In this document: piece after piece, positions 11,001-19,510 of the stretch
How the letters are laid out: every line of letters begins with the position of its first letter
How positions within the stretch are numbered: position 1 is the stretch's first letter
The notes under the pieces: generated by a model
Databases searched by the model: none
What the model saw: the letters and a program-made list of their open reading frames with translations, nothing else
Told to the model about the DNA's origin: nothing
Position numbers and translations under genes: made by a program
Assembly: GCA_036381475.1 (NCBI GenBank)
Contig: DASVCT010000205.1
Coordinates: forward strand, 1-56,717
Direction: 5' to 3'
Source: ZC4RG29 sp036381475
Lineage (GTDB): Bacteria; Bacteroidota; Bacteroidia; Cytophagales; Cyclobacteriaceae
Length of the DNA stretch: 56,717 nucleotides

Positions 11001-12597
11001 GCAGGACTTTCACGCCATCAGCTTTCCATCGACATCGGTCGGCTATGTTTTTGGTGAGTTTCATGGGTACAAGTCGACGGACGGAGGAAACTCCTGGCAA
11101 GAGCTCGATCTGAACACCGTCATTACCGGTGCCTGGTTTACTAATGAGCAGACCGGATACGTGGCTGACGGATATAATATCTACAAGACCACCAACGGCG
11201 GCGCGTCGTTTGCGCCGGTCTACAGTGTCGACGTCAATGGTTCGGCCAATTTGAGAAAAGTGGTTGCAGCCAGTTCCGGAACGCTGATCGCATACAGCAG
11301 CTTTGGCATATTGTACCAAACTACAAACAGTGGTGCATCCTGGTCGGTTGTCTACGACGAGCCACTTAACCAATTGATGGAAGTGACCTTCGCAACGTCC
11401 CAGGTCGGTTACGCTGTAGACCTTCTTGGCAAAGTGCTGAAAACCACGAACGGTGGGTCTTCCTGGGCGCCGGTCTTTACGTGGGCCGGATCTGGTGAAT
11501 TTTTCAATACGATAGCCTTTGTCAGCGCAACGACGGGTTTCATTGGAGGCAAGGACGGACTCTTGCTGAAAACAACCAACGGCGGCGTTACCTGGACGCC
11601 CGTGTTTGGCGGACTGCCTTCCACAATACGGAGGCTGAAGTTTGTTTCGGCAAACAAAGGGTACGCGTTCCTTGAAGAGGGGACCGTGTATCAGACCGAG
11701 GACGGCGGAACGACCTGGTCATGGATTGGAAACCTTCCGTATATCGGTTTGTCCGACGCCACTGTGGCAACGGATAAGCTCTACTTTTGCGGATCGTACG
11801 GAAACCTCGGTAAGATCGACGTTGAAACTGGGGCGCCAAAGCCTGGATATATTTCCGGACCGGAAAATGTTTGCGCAGGAGATAAGGTTACGTTTGAGGT
11901 TGCCGATGAAGCTGACCTGCTTTATATCTGGAATGCTCCGGGGGCGTCTGTAAGTTATGACGGTCCTGTCGCCGTTGTCAGTTTTCCGGGGCCGGGCGAT
12001 TATGCGGTCTCCGTGTCAACGCTTGGAGCCTGTGGCTCGAGTGCGCCGCGTACGCTGAACGTAAAGGCCGGACTGACGCCGCAACCCGTTATCGAGGGTT
12101 CCGACCTCGTGACGGCAAACACCGAGGTCACCTATTCTGTCGAGGACCTACGCCCTGACAGTCGCTACTCGTGGAATGTAACGGGTGCAAATTCTTTTGA
12201 ACAGCAGGGTGGGGAAGTAGTGGTGACATGGGGTACCGTTCAGGGTACGGTGCGCGTCATGGAGACCGACAATGTTTTTGGTTGCCGTGCGATGGACGTC
12301 CTGACGATCGAAGTCGATCCCACGACCGTTGTAGGAGTCGACGACAACATCCTTCGCAGCGGCATCAGATTGTATCCGAATCCCACACCGGATTACCTTC
12401 AGGTTGAATCGTCTGTTCATAGTGACGTGACGGTCCGCATTTACGACCTTGCCGGTAAAGCCTATGGCTATCATATCATTCATCCGCAAGGGAGCAGCCG
12501 CGTGAACCTTGCCTCCCTTCCCCGCGGCATATATATCCTCAAGCTTTCCGCAAAGGGAATAGACGACGAATCCGTAATAAGGGTCGTGAAAAAATGA
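8089..12597 (+). CDS. T9SS-exported mosaic protein with ELWxxDGT, anchor-D, cadherin-like and Ycf48-like repeats
   Basis: The 1502-residue product starts at ATG 8089, which gives a signal peptide (MLRCLLVLIALYGFHALQAQ). Order of parts: seven ELWxxDGTxxGT-type repeats to about residue 430 (ELWISDGTPEGT, ELWSTDGTEAGT, others degenerate); an Ig-like choice-of-anchor D (ASPM/SPD-2/Hydin) domain about 440-545; a cadherin-like domain about 560-660; a long beta-propeller region about 675-1250 with some twelve GG-(x)-SW/TW turns as in Ycf48/BNR photosystem-assembly-like repeats; two PKD-like domains about 1265-1420; and a T9SS type A sorting domain (IRLYPNPTPDYLQVE ... ESVIRVVKK). It should be secreted or surface-attached. 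A catalytic site is not apparent; adhesion or matrix scaffolding is the likeliest role. An upstream in-frame TTG at 8059 is rejected because it precedes the signal peptide. Confidence 0.85.
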   Translation: MLRCLLVLIALYGFHALQAQQFLSRYLTISSIADLGGKIVFAADDGVYGSELWISDGTPEGTTLLSDIQPGSSGSAPGNFIVHNGKLYFTATTLQYGVELWSTDGTEAGTMQLKDIRPGHNLGSDPQLITVYKNTLYFIASPDGFNVSLYRSNGTSAGTLEVTDLGFGEVTEIAATSDYLYFIFEGTLWRSDGTGPGTQALDIDAQPSVSNLFATNNKLYFSTKSASGSTVRLYTIQGANPHSALKEFIAPAPGFNEINHLTAVADKVFFSVRKNYDDQTDELWVTDGTTAGTTLVKAFGWWPPDGETAMRNFVAYNNRLYFQGGASVNYALWTSDGTAAGTAEVHAVQIGYPYQDENKPVVVGGNLYFSGNGEFWISDGTSTGTRQLFDVNQGQQSIPLSLTASGDKVYFVADDGYGLSLWNTAPAGEIDVRTGDEALRSGDRLNFDPVQIDGCAVRTLKIVNAGKRELILNEVAVSGQDFFLMGQLPELLAPGDKATLEIYFLPLSSGTRKGRLTITTNDANEGSFVLDVRGVSVEGDTPAFCDVYDDEALARHLVPVRDSEIKISNSSVREQQPPGTTVGTLSTDDEGIFSYRFESGVGDADNYLFEIVNGVLRAAATFDYDKRNVYTVRVGAHGDSGDFQSNIAITITRSDNPPPPGDCSAQIHRLDFGINDVAFNSQGHLFAVCEDGVVMRSTNDGSSWTRLSSGTDEPLRKIEFRGSSGFITGDGFMLKSDDNGATWFRIFLPDDVSAGVSFFLDENTGFVAGVDGAFLRTDDGGRSWQLTGYPFTITPSAMWFLDGNKGIACDVWGQVMKTTDGGATWDAVDTSLLGPFNEYTDIGFFDATYGIMVSTTNVYKSDDGGDSWYPVSGVLGDYFTGVTFAGANTAYVYGGYNESEIWITSNKGLDWSPADGEPLTGVSGMAYKPASSLVVVAGANSSNPGAIEPGSAILAAPAGTASWQIKSELRAQDFHAISFPSTSVGYVFGEFHGYKSTDGGNSWQELDLNTVITGAWFTNEQTGYVADGYNIYKTTNGGASFAPVYSVDVNGSANLRKVVAASSGTLIAYSSFGILYQTTNSGASWSVVYDEPLNQLMEVTFATSQVGYAVDLLGKVLKTTNGGSSWAPVFTWAGSGEFFNTIAFVSATTGFIGGKDGLLLKTTNGGVTWTPVFGGLPSTIRRLKFVSANKGYAFLEEGTVYQTEDGGTTWSWIGNLPYIGLSDATVATDKLYFCGSYGNLGKIDVETGAPKPGYISGPENVCAGDKVTFEVADEADLLYIWNAPGASVSYDGPVAVVSFPGPGDYAVSVSTLGACGSSAPRTLNVKAGLTPQPVIEGSDLVTANTEVTYSVEDLRPDSRYSWNVTGANSFEQQGGEVVVTWGTVQGTVRVMETDNVFGCRAMDVLTIEVDPTTVVGVDDNILRSGIRLYPNPTPDYLQVESSVHSDVTVRIYDLAGKAYGYHIIHPQGSSRVNLASLPRGIYILKLSAKGIDDESVIRVVKK

Positions 12598-12598
12598 A

Positions 12599-12628
12599 TT
12601 GTTTTTTCCCCTGTTGTCACTAAGTTGT
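12599..12628 (+). promoter_or_regulatory. Candidate promoter for the first UnbV lipoprotein gene
   Basis: TTG (12599-12601), 19 bases, then TAAGTTGT (12621-12628) fits the Bacteroidota form TTG-N19-TAnnTTTG in six of eight -7 positions. The ATG follows 35 bases later. The same -7 box and the next five bases recur before the Gfo/Idh/MocA gene at 31066. Pattern match only; no start site is known. Confidence 0.4.
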
Positions 12629-12663
12629 CCATCAAAACTGGAGAATTCTGACCAAGGAACGTG

Positions 12664-15600
12664 ATGAAAACAAGGGACCGGCGACGGAAGGAGCGTCCAT
12701 TTTGCAGTTTGGCATTGCCGAAGGCGATTCTGCGGTGGAGTCTCTTAACCGTGGCGATCTGGGGTTGCAAGCCGGCAGCCAAAGACGTCCCGGATCCGTT
12801 GTTTGAATTGATCGAACCTTCCGCGAGCGGGATCACTTTTGAAAACAAGCTTCAGTTTTCGCAGGAATTTAACATCTACACGTATCGCAACTATTACAAC
12901 GGAGGAGGGGTTGCACTTGGCGACATCAATAATGACGGCCTGATCGATGTCTATTTCACCGGGAACATGGTCCCGAACAAGCTCTATCTGAACAAGGGCA
13001 ATTTCACGTTTGAAGACATTACCGAAAAAGCCGGCGTAGGAGGTACAAGATTCTGGTCGACCGGCGTAAGCATGGCCGATGTGAATGGAGATGGATGGCT
13101 TGATATATATGTTTGCAATTCAGGCCCTGGCAGCGTCGACCGACGAAATGAATTATTTATCAACAATGGCGACCTGACCTTCTCGGAACAGGCAGCGGAA
13201 CACAATGTGGCCGATGCCGGATTTTCCATCCATGCTTCTTTTTTTGACTACGACAAAGACGGCGACCTGGATCTGTACATACTCAACAATTCCTATCAGC
13301 CCATAGGAAGCTTCAACCTTCGCAAGAATGAACGAGACAAGCGAGACAATCTCGGTGGCGACAAGCTGATGCGAAACGATGGTGGGACGTTTACGGATGT
13401 CAGCGCCGAGGCTGGAATATATGGAAGCGCGATCGGGTTTGGCCTGGGTGTCTCTGTAGGCGATGTAAACAGGGACGGTTGGTTCGATATTTTTATTTCG
13501 AACGATTTTTTCGAGAGAGATTATTTGTACATAAACAATCGCGATGGAACCTTTTCGGAACAACTTACCGATTGGATTAAAAGCATAAGCGGAGCTTCGA
13601 TGGGGGCGGATCTGGCCGACATAGACAATGACGGCGATGTCGACCTCTTTGTCACGGAGATGCTCCCCGGCGACGACGACCGGTTGAAAACAGTGACCAC
13701 CTTTGAAGACTGGAACCGGTATCAGTATAATCTCGAGAACAATTATTACCATCAGTTCACGCGAAACATGCTTCAAATCAATAATGGTGATAGCAGTTTT
13801 AGTGAAGTGGGAAGGCTTGCAGGTATTGAGGCAACCGACTGGAGCTGGGGCGCCTTGTTCTTTGACATGGACAACGATGGTTGGAAGGACATCTTTGTGG
13901 CCAACGGAATATACCAGGACATCACCAACCAGGACTTCCTTGAATTTGCCAGCAACGAGGAGTTTGTAAAGTCGATGGTTACCAGTCGCGCGGTGGACTA
14001 CAAGCGTCTCACGGACATTATCCCTTCTACGCCAATATCCAACTATGCATTTTACAATACGAAAGGACTATTCTTTGTCAACAAGGCTGCAGCGTGGGGG
14101 CTTGACAAGCTTGGTTTTTCAAACGGATCGGCGTATGGAGACCTGGATAATGACGGCGATCTCGACCTCGTCACGAACAATGTGAACATGCCCGCTTTCG
14201 TCTACCGGAATCAGACCGAAAAAATGTTTCCCGATCATAATTTTCTGAAGATCGTCCTCAAAGGAAAGGCGCCGAATACCAATGCGCTTGGTGCTACCGT
14301 TACACTGAAAGCAGGCGCACGTCAGTTTTATCTTGAGCAAATGCCGATGAGAGGATTTCAGTCGGCGGTCGACCCGCGTCTTAACTTTGGATTGGGTGAT
14401 ATCGATACGCTGGACCAGGTGCTGGTAACGTGGCCTGACGGAAAGATCACGGAACTGCAATCCGTAGCTGCTAACCAGGTGATCGAACTGGATCAAAACG
14501 AGGCTGTCTCACGTCAGTCCCGGGAAGCAGTCAAGAGTGCCACAACGCCGCCGGTTTTTGCGGACGTGTCTGACGAATTGAAGATCAGTTACACCCATGT
14601 AGAAAGCGACTATGTGGACTTCGACAGGGATCAATTGATTTTCCATATGGTCAGTGCCGAAGGCCCGAGGATTTCTACAGGCGATGTCAACGGAGATGGA
14701 CTGACAGACCTCTTCATCGGCGGTTCGCGGGGTAACGCGGGGTCATTGTTCGTGCAGTTGCCGGACGGATCGTTTCAATCTACAAATACCAGTGTCTTTG
14801 AGGCCGACAAATTATCAGAGGACCTGGGAAGCGCATTAGTGGACGTGGATCGCGACGGTGACCTCGATCTGTATGTGTGCAGCGGGAGTAACGAGTTCCC
14901 GAGGTCTTCCAGGGCGCTCGTTGACCGATTGTATATCAACGACGGTAAGGGATCCTTTACGCGATCGACACAAGTGCTGCCGTCGCAGCGTGCCGAAAGC
15001 ACATCGTGTGTGGTGGCGGGGGATTACGACAACGATGGAGATCAGGACCTTTTCGTGGGCGTCAGGATGCGACCACATTCCTATGGCATGTCCGGAAACG
15101 GATACATCCTGGAGAACGACGGGAAAGGAAATTTCACCAATGTAAGCAGAAAGGTATCTCCCGACCTGGCGGATGTGGGCATGATAACGGATGCGACCTG
15201 GGCTGACATTGACGATGATGGCGATGAGGACCTCCTGGTCGTGGGCGAATACATGCCCGTGACGGTATTCATTAATGAGGGAAGGCGTCTGATAAAACGA
15301 ACGGAGCAGGCGGGCTTGTCTAACAGTGAAGGCTGGTGGAACAGAATTGTCGCGGCCGATATTGATGGGGATGGTGACACGGACTTCGTTGTGGGGAATC
15401 ACGGGCTCAACTCCCGGTTCAAAGCGTCGATCGACAAACCGATTAGCATGTACGTAAATGATTTTGATCAAAACGGCACCTACGAACAAATCATTTGCCG
15501 GTACGAGGGTGACAGGAGCTATCCCATGGTGTTGCGCCACGACCTCGTTCGCCAGATTCCCTCCTTAAAAAAGAAATATCTCAAATACGCCAGTTACAAG

Positions 15601-16083
15601 GGCCAGGCTATCGATGACATATTTTCGAGGGAACAGTTGGCCGGTGCGGTGAAACTCGAAGCCCGGATTATGGAAACGTGTGTCCTGATCAACGATGGTC
15701 ATGGTAAATTCGAACTGAAGCCCCTGCCATTGGAAGCGCAGATGGCGCCGGTGTACGCGATCGCGACCGGTGACTTTGACGGCGACGGGAAGACCGACAT
15801 TGTTGTTGGTGGGAATTTGTACCGCGTCAAACCCGAAGTGGGGCGTTATGATGCGAGCCGGGGATTGTTCCTCAAGGGCAACGGCGACGGGTCGTTCGAA
15901 GCCTGGTCGGCGAGACAGTCAGGATTGCGGATCGATGGTGAACTGAGGGACTTTACCGTGATGCGTGTTGGAAAAAACCTTTTGCTGATCGGGGCAAGGA
16001 ACAGCGATTCTCTTGTTGCCTATAAAATTTCAGACGCCGTAGCAGGACAACGTCTGGTAGCCTCTCGTGACTCGGGTCGATGA
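12664..16083 (+). CDS. FG-GAP/VCBS and ASPIC/UnbV lipoprotein, paralogue 1
   Basis: The 1139-residue protein starts at ATG 12664 (a GTG codon precedes it). A basic N-terminus and hydrophobic stretch end in the lipobox VAIWGC, so it should be a lipoprotein. Two beta-propeller blocks of FG-GAP/VCBS repeats with Ca-binding-like loops (GDINNDGLIDVYFTGN, DVNGDGWLDIYV, DYDKDGDLDLYI, DIDGDGDTDFV) flank an ASPIC/UnbV domain at about residues 522-610 (QMPMRGFQSAVDPRLNFGLG, WPDGKITEL). The family resembles CRTAC1-like proteins. It lies 5' of SusC on the same strand and is a clear paralogue of the two lipoproteins after SusD. Substrate binding or surface display for the SusCD complex is inferred; no enzymatic site is seen. 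The residues after the Cys (KPAAKD) are not a clear surface-export signal. Confidence 0.85.
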   Translation: MKTRDRRRKERPFCSLALPKAILRWSLLTVAIWGCKPAAKDVPDPLFELIEPSASGITFENKLQFSQEFNIYTYRNYYNGGGVALGDINNDGLIDVYFTGNMVPNKLYLNKGNFTFEDITEKAGVGGTRFWSTGVSMADVNGDGWLDIYVCNSGPGSVDRRNELFINNGDLTFSEQAAEHNVADAGFSIHASFFDYDKDGDLDLYILNNSYQPIGSFNLRKNERDKRDNLGGDKLMRNDGGTFTDVSAEAGIYGSAIGFGLGVSVGDVNRDGWFDIFISNDFFERDYLYINNRDGTFSEQLTDWIKSISGASMGADLADIDNDGDVDLFVTEMLPGDDDRLKTVTTFEDWNRYQYNLENNYYHQFTRNMLQINNGDSSFSEVGRLAGIEATDWSWGALFFDMDNDGWKDIFVANGIYQDITNQDFLEFASNEEFVKSMVTSRAVDYKRLTDIIPSTPISNYAFYNTKGLFFVNKAAAWGLDKLGFSNGSAYGDLDNDGDLDLVTNNVNMPAFVYRNQTEKMFPDHNFLKIVLKGKAPNTNALGATVTLKAGARQFYLEQMPMRGFQSAVDPRLNFGLGDIDTLDQVLVTWPDGKITELQSVAANQVIELDQNEAVSRQSREAVKSATTPPVFADVSDELKISYTHVESDYVDFDRDQLIFHMVSAEGPRISTGDVNGDGLTDLFIGGSRGNAGSLFVQLPDGSFQSTNTSVFEADKLSEDLGSALVDVDRDGDLDLYVCSGSNEFPRSSRALVDRLYINDGKGSFTRSTQVLPSQRAESTSCVVAGDYDNDGDQDLFVGVRMRPHSYGMSGNGYILENDGKGNFTNVSRKVSPDLADVGMITDATWADIDDDGDEDLLVVGEYMPVTVFINEGRRLIKRTEQAGLSNSEGWWNRIVAADIDGDGDTDFVVGNHGLNSRFKASIDKPISMYVNDFDQNGTYEQIICRYEGDRSYPMVLRHDLVRQIPSLKKKYLKYASYKGQAIDDIFSREQLAGAVKLEARIMETCVLINDGHGKFELKPLPLEAQMAPVYAIATGDFDGDGKTDIVVGGNLYRVKPEVGRYDASRGLFLKGNGDGSFEAWSARQSGLRIDGELRDFTVMRVGKNLLLIGARNSDSLVAYKISDAVAGQRLVASRDSGR

Positions 16084-16207
16084 AAGGGCGGCGAATTGTT
16101 TAGCAAATAGGTGCGTGGAACGATTTGTTTGTGGGTGCAGAAGTCATGCGTGTCGAAAGTGTGTTTTGTACACGTTTTTTGCATCCGCACCGGCAACGTT
16201 TGCGGCA

Positions 16208-16238
16208 TTGTTTTTTGCAAAAAAATCGCCCTATTTTG
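16208..16238 (+). promoter_or_regulatory. Candidate SusC promoter with an A/T palindrome in the spacer
   Basis: TTG at 16208-16210 and TATTTTG at 16232-16238 are 21 bases apart, close to the Bacteroidota promoter form with one base missing in the -7 box. The spacer holds a perfect 14-base palindrome, TTTTTTGCAAAAAA (16211-16224), which could be an operator or simply bent DNA. The remainder of the 262-base gap before SusC shows nothing else I can support. Confidence 0.3.
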
Positions 16239-16345
16239 CATGTTATAACGACAACTCTTGCTACCTTAATCACTGAAAAATCTACGGGTGCATTGTGGCT
16301 TATGCATTCGACGATTGTCCAATATTAACCCAAACTAAAAGCAGC

Positions 16346-19300
16346 ATGACAAAATTGTACTTTTGTTGTCGCAGATTTCTTATTGTCCTCTTAACTCTTG
16401 TCACGACGGTGGCATGGTCGCAAACCAGGACAGTAAGCGGGAAGGTGACTTCCTCTGAGGATGGGAGTTCGGTTCCCGCAGTGAACGTTGTAGAGAAGGG
16501 CACGAGTAATGGTACCTCCACCAATGTGGACGGCAGTTACACCATCACAGTGGGGGAGAATGCGGTCCTCGTGTTTTCATTTGTAGGTTACACATCGCAG
16601 GAGATTCCCGTTGGGTCCCGCACAACGATCGATGTGGTCCTCGAGCCGGATATTACCGCGCTCTCCGAAATCGTTGTGATTGGTTACGGTGAAGTGGCGG
16701 TTAAGGATGCGACGGGCGCGGTGGCATCGGTTACGTCCGATGAGTTCAACGCGGGCGTCATATCCTCGCCCGAACAACTGATCCAAGGCAAGACAGCCGG
16801 CGTGCAGATTACTTCAACAACGGGTAATCCCGGTTCAGGTGTCCAGCTGAGAATCAGGGGAACCAGTTCCATTCGTTCAAACAATAACCCGCTGTTCGTT
16901 GTCGACGGTGTGCCGTTGAGTGGTGGTACGCAACCTGCTCCGGCCGACGTTGGTTTCGGTACCATTGCCGATACCAACCCTCTGAACTTTCTGAACCCTA
17001 ACGACATTGAAAGCATCAGCATTCTGAAGGACGCGTCTGCCACAGCGGTTTACGGTTCACGGGGTGCGAATGGCGTTGTGATCATCACGACAAAGAGCGG
17101 TAAGGGAAGCGAGGGAAGATTCGATCTTTCATCGAACGTGAGCTTTTCCTCGCCCGCCAAGAAGTACGACCTGCTAAACCGGGAAGAATTTCTTGATGCA
17201 GTCGCTCAATACGGGGGTGATCCTGTAGCTCGTGATGCAGGGTCGAATACCGACTGGCAGGATTACATTACCCGAAATACCGTTTCCCATTCTCAAAACC
17301 TCGCATATTCAAAAGGATTTGCCACGGGTGCAGTCAGGGCTTCACTGGGTTATGAAAACCAGAATGGTATCATCGAGCATTCCTATATGAAACGGCTCAC
17401 GGGAAGGATCAATGGAACAAAATCTTTCTTGGATGAGAAGCTTCGGCTCGATCTTTCCGGCACCTTTTCAAATGTAAAAAGAGAAGACCCACCGATCAGC
17501 GGCAACGCCGGATTCGCTGGCGATCTCCTGGGGGCCGCGTATTCTGCTAATCCCACATGGCCTACGGATCCTGATTTTGATGGAGGCGGACAAAGGAGCC
17601 CGGCAAATATGCTGGAGTACTACAAGAGCACCGGCGAAACGAACAGGTTGCTCTTGAACTTTTCTGCTAACTACGAGCTGAACCCCAATCTCACGGCAAA
17701 GGCAACATACGGTCTGGATCGTTCAAAGGGCGAACGCGTTACCCTGGTGACGGGCGACTCCCGTAACGCGGGAGACGGCGTGCGTGATTACGGTCAGGGC
17801 CAGCTGAACGAAAACATTACCACCAGCAACCTGTTGGAATTGACGCTGAATTACCACAAGACTGCCGGAAATATTCAGATGGAAGTCGTTGGTGGTTATT
17901 CGATACAAAGCTTCAGGAACAACTATTGGTGGGCTACAGCAAGGGGCTTCAACGATTACTCCACCTTTGGAGCAATGGAGCGCGATTTGAGAGGCTCCTA
18001 CAACGCAGCAGACGCTGCGGCCTCAGGCATTTACCCCGATTACAACAACTGGGGCGTGTCAAATGTTCTTGAGGGCGGAACTCAGCCGTCGGGCGGCTTT
18101 GTAAGCGGCATCGACTTTGGCGAGGGTACGCTTCAACAATCGTACTTTGCCCGGCCAGCCGGCGTTTCCGTGGAGGCGATAGGAGCAAACTTCTATGACA
18201 ATACCGATTATCTGCAGTCTTATTTCGGACGCGGTAACTTCACCATTTCTGATAAATACCTGGTCACCCTCACGTTGCGGGTGGACGGCTCGTCGAAATT
18301 CGGTGGAGATAACAGGTATGGTGTTTTCCCCTCGGGTGCCGTGGCATGGAAAATCCACGAAGAAGGATTTCTGCCTGACGCATTCAGCACACTCAAGCTT
18401 CGCGCAGGTTACGGGATTGTTGGTAACCAGGACGGACTTGGATACGGGGAGTTTATCAGGAGGGAACGCTATGCTGACGTAAGTGTAGGTTCTTCCCGTC
18501 AGATCGCCGTTCCGGGGACCACAACGCAGGGATCCGTAAATCCGGGGCTGAAGTGGGAATCTACATCCCAGACGAGCATTGGTCTCGACTTTGGATTTAT
18601 GAATGAACGACTGACCGGTAGCATCGACTACTACATTAAGAATACTACCGACTTGCTGCTGAGGCGAAACGCTGCTCAACCGGCCGTGGCCGTCCAAATA
18701 TTTGACAATCTGGATGCGACAGTGGAGAACAAAGGATGGGAATTTTCTCTCGGGTATGCATTCATCGACCAGGACGATGCTGAATTCAGCATTAGCGGTA
18801 ACATCTCGCACAACGAAAACGAGCTCAAGGATTTTGGCGGTGTTTTGGATGCGGGTACGATTTATGGGCAAGGCCTTACGGGTGCCTATGCTCAACGCCT
18901 TGCAGGTGGCTACCCGCTGTTCTCTTACCACTTGAGGGTGTTTGAGGGCTTCGACGAGAATGGCCAGCCGATCGGGGATAACCAGATATTCATAGGAAAG
19001 ACGGCACTGCCGACCTGGAATATGGGGCTCTCCGTCAACGCACGGTATAAAGGCTTCGATTTGGCCATGTATTTTTCAGGTCAATATGGCCACTACCTTT
19101 ATAACAATACGCGAAACGCCTTCTTCACTGCGGGTTCGATCAACAACGCGCGGAACGTCACACACGACGTGCTGACAAGCGGAGAGGCCGGCGCGGCAGA
19201 AGCAGCCGTCTCGACCCGCTTCCTGGAGAAGGGTGATTTCACGCGCATGCAGAACCTGACCCTGGGTTACAATGTTCCGCTTGGCAGCGGAAGCTTCCTT

Positions 19301-19489
19301 GACAGGTTGAGAGTGTACTTTACAGCACAGAATGTGTTTGTCATTACAGATTACAGTGGCCTCGATCCGGAGGTTAGCACCAGTCCTGCCGATGCCAATC
19401 TGTTGAACGGGCTGCCAACAGCCGGTATAGATTACGCGGCCTATCCAAGGCCCCGGACTTTCACGATCGGTCTAAATGCCTCGTTCTGA
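16346..19489 (+). CDS. SusC/RagA-family TonB-linked outer-membrane transporter
   Basis: The 1047-residue protein starts at ATG 16346, which places a signal peptide (LIVLLTLVTTVAWSQ) at the N-terminus; an upstream in-frame start gives an unlikely 17-residue extension. Next come a carboxypeptidase-regulatory-like domain (VSGKVTSSEDGSSVPAVNVV ... FSFVGYTSQEI), a TonB box region (EIVVIGYGE), a plug domain with the SusC hallmark LQIRGTSSI-like string (LRIRGTSSIRSNNNPLFVVD), and a large barrel ending in PRPRTFTIGLNASF. It imports a ligand across the outer membrane with its SusD partner 21 bases downstream, powered by TonB. No FecI/FecR-type regulators are adjacent. The substrate is unknown; the absence of carbohydrate enzymes argues against a classical polysaccharide locus. 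Confidence 0.95.
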   Translation: MTKLYFCCRRFLIVLLTLVTTVAWSQTRTVSGKVTSSEDGSSVPAVNVVEKGTSNGTSTNVDGSYTITVGENAVLVFSFVGYTSQEIPVGSRTTIDVVLEPDITALSEIVVIGYGEVAVKDATGAVASVTSDEFNAGVISSPEQLIQGKTAGVQITSTTGNPGSGVQLRIRGTSSIRSNNNPLFVVDGVPLSGGTQPAPADVGFGTIADTNPLNFLNPNDIESISILKDASATAVYGSRGANGVVIITTKSGKGSEGRFDLSSNVSFSSPAKKYDLLNREEFLDAVAQYGGDPVARDAGSNTDWQDYITRNTVSHSQNLAYSKGFATGAVRASLGYENQNGIIEHSYMKRLTGRINGTKSFLDEKLRLDLSGTFSNVKREDPPISGNAGFAGDLLGAAYSANPTWPTDPDFDGGGQRSPANMLEYYKSTGETNRLLLNFSANYELNPNLTAKATYGLDRSKGERVTLVTGDSRNAGDGVRDYGQGQLNENITTSNLLELTLNYHKTAGNIQMEVVGGYSIQSFRNNYWWATARGFNDYSTFGAMERDLRGSYNAADAAASGIYPDYNNWGVSNVLEGGTQPSGGFVSGIDFGEGTLQQSYFARPAGVSVEAIGANFYDNTDYLQSYFGRGNFTISDKYLVTLTLRVDGSSKFGGDNRYGVFPSGAVAWKIHEEGFLPDAFSTLKLRAGYGIVGNQDGLGYGEFIRRERYADVSVGSSRQIAVPGTTTQGSVNPGLKWESTSQTSIGLDFGFMNERLTGSIDYYIKNTTDLLLRRNAAQPAVAVQIFDNLDATVENKGWEFSLGYAFIDQDDAEFSISGNISHNENELKDFGGVLDAGTIYGQGLTGAYAQRLAGGYPLFSYHLRVFEGFDENGQPIGDNQIFIGKTALPTWNMGLSVNARYKGFDLAMYFSGQYGHYLYNNTRNAFFTAGSINNARNVTHDVLTSGEAGAAEAAVSTRFLEKGDFTRMQNLTLGYNVPLGSGSFLDRLRVYFTAQNVFVITDYSGLDPEVSTSPADANLLNGLPTAGIDYAAYPRPRTFTIGLNASF

Positions 19490-19510
19490 TTGATGTCACC
19501 TGTTAATTGA

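Noticed and set aside
10213..11373. Open frame of 386 codons on the minus strand
   Set aside because: It is antisense to the Ycf48-like repeats of the large T9SS protein; its length reflects the repeat structure and GC-rich codons, not a gene.
13153..13776. Open frame of 207 codons on the minus strand, with similar ones at 14836-15540 and 21342-22010
   Set aside because: All are shadows of the FG-GAP repeats (GAC/GAT-rich codons read as Val/Ile on the other strand) and recur in each paralogue for that reason.
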